Shown here piece after piece: positions 14,939-17,370 of a stretch of 17,370 bases of DNA. The notes below the pieces were generated by a model. That model ran no database searches. It saw nothing but the letters and a program-made list of their open reading frames with translations, and had not been told where the DNA came from. A program made the position numbers and the translations under genes. Origin of the DNA: JAFGTF01 sp035527995 (GTDB lineage: Bacteria > Spirochaetota > B62-G9 > DRHN01); assembly GCA_035527995.1 (NCBI GenBank), contig DATKZJ010000107.1:1-17370 (forward strand), in the 5' to 3' direction. The stretch's first letter is position 1, and each line of letters opens with the position of its first letter.

Positions 14939-16021
14939 CTACTCCCCGATGAGCCTGTTCAACTCATCGAGCCTTCGGTTGAGCAGGAACAGGACCCCCC
15001 GGAGTTTTCGGTCCGCCTCGTTGATCTTGGTTATTACAAAGGTGATCCTCCTGTACTCCCTCCGAAGCTCCAGCAGGGAAGGAAGCCTCACGGCGGCTTC
15101 AGGTTCGAGCTGCATCTCGATCCTTCCGGCGAGAACAATAATAGACCGGATCCCCACGAGCTGCCGCCGCGCTACTATAAAGAAGCCGAGCGCCCGTCTC
15201 GTCTTTTCGACCTGCTGGATTATGAGAGCGCGCTCCTGGCGGTACATCTTCCTCTGGTGCAAGTACTGCACCTTTTTCAGGAATACCGCAAAGTCATTCC
15301 TGTACTGGTCCATCCGTTCCTTGCTCTTTATCAGCCGGGCGATTATCATCCGCTCTCGGGTCAGCATCCTCTTCAGGAAGAGCTCCGGATTTTCTTTTAT
15401 CCTTTCGAGAGCTTCCCTCCTCCACTGCATATATTCGATCCTGCCTTTATAGTCTTTTCTCAATCCCTCAAGGCTGTATACACTGGCGTTTCCCTTTGTA
15501 ATGGTATATGCAGTTCCGTCGAAATCCGTTTCCACGGAGCCCTCCTCTACATTGATGAGGACCTCTCCGTCCTCCCTGAGGGATACATCGAACTCCGTGC
15601 CGCGGACACCGGCTGTGACTGTCGCAGTATTGACTGAAAACTCGTCTTTCTCCCTGCTGAGCCTTTTGATAAAAAGCTTTATGCTGCCGAAGAGGATGCC
15701 GATATCGGTATGGCTTTCCTCCCTGACCTGCCAGTTGTTGAGCGTTACCTCGGAGTCTTCGGTGATCTTCACCACGTTTCCGTCGCTGAGGGTGATCTCG
15801 GCCTCTGAGCCCTCCAGGGTCTTTACGGTGTCAGTTGAGTAGATAATTTGGTCCAGGCCTGCGGCTTTATACTCGCCGTCCTCCTCCCTGATCTGGCATG
15901 TGCCCTCGATGAAGGTTATCGTGCCGACCCCTTCATTTTCATTCTCTTCACCGCAGAGAAAATAGGGGGAGAGCAGAATGAGCGGCAGGATCAGAAGAAG
16001 CGGGGTCATCGTGAGTTTCAT
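14939..16021 (-). CDS. Secreted FecR-domain protein with long helical C-terminus
   Basis: This 360-residue exported protein has an N-terminal signal peptide (about 1-23: MKLT, then a Leu/Pro-rich hydrophobic core). The FLCGEE end could be a relaxed lipobox with Cys23. A FecR domain follows (about 30-190), with the typical alternating strands and motifs: ITLSDGNVVKITEDSEV, then TATVTAGVRGTEFDVS and VLINVEEGSVE. The remainder (about 195-360) is rich in Arg, Leu and Glu and is predicted long alpha-helix or coiled coil. Classical FecR is an anti-sigma sensor with a membrane helix; here there is none after the signal, and no sigma factor is adjacent, so this is a free periplasmic or envelope FecR-domain protein of unknown role. 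AAGGAGAG lies 5-6 nt before the ATG. Confidence 0.85.
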   Translation of the reverse strand: MKLTMTPLLLILPLILLSPYFLCGEENENEGVGTITFIEGTCQIREEDGEYKAAGLDQIIYSTDTVKTLEGSEAEITLSDGNVVKITEDSEVTLNNWQVREESHTDIGILFGSIKLFIKRLSREKDEFSVNTATVTAGVRGTEFDVSLREDGEVLINVEEGSVETDFDGTAYTITKGNASVYSLEGLRKDYKGRIEYMQWRREALERIKENPELFLKRMLTRERMIIARLIKSKERMDQYRNDFAVFLKKVQYLHQRKMYRQERALIIQQVEKTRRALGFFIVARRQLVGIRSIIVLAGRIEMQLEPEAAVRLPSLLELRREYRRITFVITKINEADRKLRGVLFLLNRRLDELNRLIGE

Positions 16022-16060
16022 GGGGGCTCTCCTTTTTTGAGGGTTGAGTCGCTTCTTTCC

Positions 16061-16089
16061 TGTATAATTCGAAGGGTATATAATGTCAA
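16061..16089 (-). promoter_or_regulatory. Candidate promoter of the FecR-domain gene
   Basis: On the minus strand a perfect -35 TTGACA (16089-16084) is followed by a 17-nt spacer and TATACA (16066-16061) as -10. The transcription start would fall about 30 nt before the ATG, leaving room for the ribosome binding site. The optimal spacing supports the call. Confidence 0.5.
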
Positions 16090-16171
16090 GGGTTTAAATC
16101 TGCTCAGTCTCCTGTATTACGAGAGCTTGTGATTGACTTTGCAACGGCTACCGTGTAATGTTATCTATGAA

Positions 16172-17370
16172 ATGCGAACGAGAACTATTTTAATTGTCTT
16201 TACTGCCGTTTTCTTCTCTTCCTGCTTTGCGATTTACGGAGAAGGAGAACAACCTTCGCGGGAGGCCCCTTCAGGGGCGTGGGTCATACCTGTGAGGGGA
16301 GACATAGACCGGGGGATGGTCGTTTTCCTGCGGAGGGGTATAGAGCGCGCAGTCCGTGGAGGCGCAGAATTCCTCATCTTCGACATAAATACATTCGGAG
16401 GACGGGTCGATTCGGCCCTCCAGATTACGACCCTGATCGGCTCCGTGGATGAGGCGGAGGCGATCGCCTATATCACTACTTCCCCGGAGGGTCTCGGCGT
16501 GAGCTGGTCAGCAGGTGCGCTCATATCGTTTGCCTGCAGCCGCATCTTCATGGCGCCAGGCACCTCGATCGGCGCTGCGGCACCCGTGTACATGACTGAA
16601 GAAGGGCCGCAGTCGGCGGGCGAAAAGACCGTGAGCGCTGTCCGCGCACAGATTGCCGCGCTTGCTGAAAAGAACGGCTACCCTGTCAACATCGCCAAAG
16701 CGATGGTAGATACAGACATAGAGATCAGGGAGGTTCGAGTGGGGGGTGAGGTTCGCGTGCTCACCGAGGACGAGACTGAGGACCTCGAGAGAGGCGGCGA
16801 AAAGCCGGAGAGGGGCAGGATCGTTTCTCAGAAGGGAAAGCTGTTAACCCTCACGGCGAAGGAGATGGAACGATACAAAGTCTCCTCCGGTACTGTAGCC
16901 AATGCAGAGGAACTACTCGATTCTCTCGGAATCGGCGGCGGCCAACAGGCTGTTACCGTCGAAAAAACGGTTGCGGACACGGCCGTCGGTATCATCACCG
17001 GCTCCGCAGTGACGAGCCTTCTTATCGTGATAGGGCTCATAGCCCTGTTTTTAGAGATCACTTCACCGGGGTTCGGCGTTCCCGGCACGGTTGCCATCGT
17101 GTGCTTCGCCGTTGTGTTTGCGAGCTACGCCCTTCTCGGCACAGTGGGAAGCATAGAGCTCATACTGTTCGTCATTGGGCTCGTGCTGCTGATCGTAGAG
17201 ATATTTCTCATTCCCGGGTTCGGGGTCGTGGGAATATCTGGACTCATACTCATAGTTCTCTCGCTTATACTGTCGATGCAGGGGTTCGTCTGGCCGCAGT
17301 ACAACTGGCAGTGGGCGATATTCAGAAGAAATATTCTCGTCGTGGTCTCGAGCGCGGTCGGATCTATCGC
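16172..17370 (+). CDS. NfeD-family membrane-bound serine protease (ClpP class), 3'-truncated by window edge
   Basis: The frame runs from ATG 16172 to the right edge (399 codons seen). It begins with a signal peptide (about 1-20, with FFSSC that could be a lipobox). A ClpP/SppA-like protease domain follows, with FDINTFGGRVDSA (70-82), the nucleophile Ser113 in SWSAGAL, the APGTSIGAAAPV segment (128-139), and Lys152 in GEKTVSAVRAQIAALAEKNG at the position of the general-base Lys of the Ser-Lys dyad in NfeD proteases. Several membrane helices then carry the NfeD repeats LEITSPGFGVPG and EIFLIPGFGVVG. The C-terminal OB domain lies beyond the window. Homologues cleave hydrophobic membrane peptides such as the stomatin tail. 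No ribosome binding site precedes the ATG; a weak TTGACT-17-TAATGT promoter ending at 16161 would make the message nearly leaderless. Confidence 0.88.
   Translation, partial: MRTRTILIVFTAVFFSSCFAIYGEGEQPSREAPSGAWVIPVRGDIDRGMVVFLRRGIERAVRGGAEFLIFDINTFGGRVDSALQITTLIGSVDEAEAIAYITTSPEGLGVSWSAGALISFACSRIFMAPGTSIGAAAPVYMTEEGPQSAGEKTVSAVRAQIAALAEKNGYPVNIAKAMVDTDIEIREVRVGGEVRVLTEDETEDLERGGEKPERGRIVSQKGKLLTLTAKEMERYKVSSGTVANAEELLDSLGIGGGQQAVTVEKTVADTAVGIITGSAVTSLLIVIGLIALFLEITSPGFGVPGTVAIVCFAVVFASYALLGTVGSIELILFVIGLVLLIVEIFLIPGFGVVGISGLILIVLSLILSMQGFVWPQYNWQWAIFRRNILVVVSSAVGSI

Overview
This 17.4-kb window is ordinary bacterial chromosome: moderate GC, strong Shine-Dalgarno sequences, and no rRNA, convincing tRNA, insertion sequence, phage gene or CRISPR array. 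No marker gene fixes the taxon. Corrinoid methyl-transfer genes, a polyol-phosphate dehydrogenase, many-component sugar-type ABC import and a FecR-domain protein with a long helical tail together suggest an anaerobic, fermentative, Gram-negative bacterium, possibly a spirochaete. That placement is inference.

Left part (1-6127), housekeeping and metabolism. The 3' end of a mannitol-1-phosphate 5-dehydrogenase-like gene runs in from the left edge. A 711-bp gene-free stretch with a 27-nt perfect palindrome follows. Two minus-strand genes come next: an alpha-oxoamine synthase family PLP enzyme and, downstream of it, proC (pyrroline-5-carboxylate reductase), each with its own plausible promoter. 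Diverging from them on the plus strand are a ketopantoate-reductase-like protein and a GltS-like (ESS family) transporter, probably co-transcribed.

Central part (6128-14591), the most interesting region. A good sigma-70-type promoter drives a plus-strand cluster of eight genes. Five form a complete CUT1-type ABC importer: a Tat-exported substrate-binding protein, two permeases, and two different ATPases, the first with a degraded signature motif. A short gap with a hairpin separates these from a uroporphyrinogen-decarboxylase-fold (MtaA/MtbA-related) protein, an unrecognised 53-codon gene, and a MtbC/MttC-type cobalamin-binding corrinoid protein. The simplest reading is that the importer brings in a methylated (for example methoxylated) compound, whose methyl group passes to the corrinoid protein via the UroD-fold enzyme. 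The substrate, the second methyltransferase and the corrinoid reductive activator are not visible here.

Right part (14592-17370). After an AT-rich convergent spacer comes a minus-strand secreted FecR-domain protein. Divergent from it is the 5' part of an NfeD/ClpP-class membrane serine protease that runs off the right edge.
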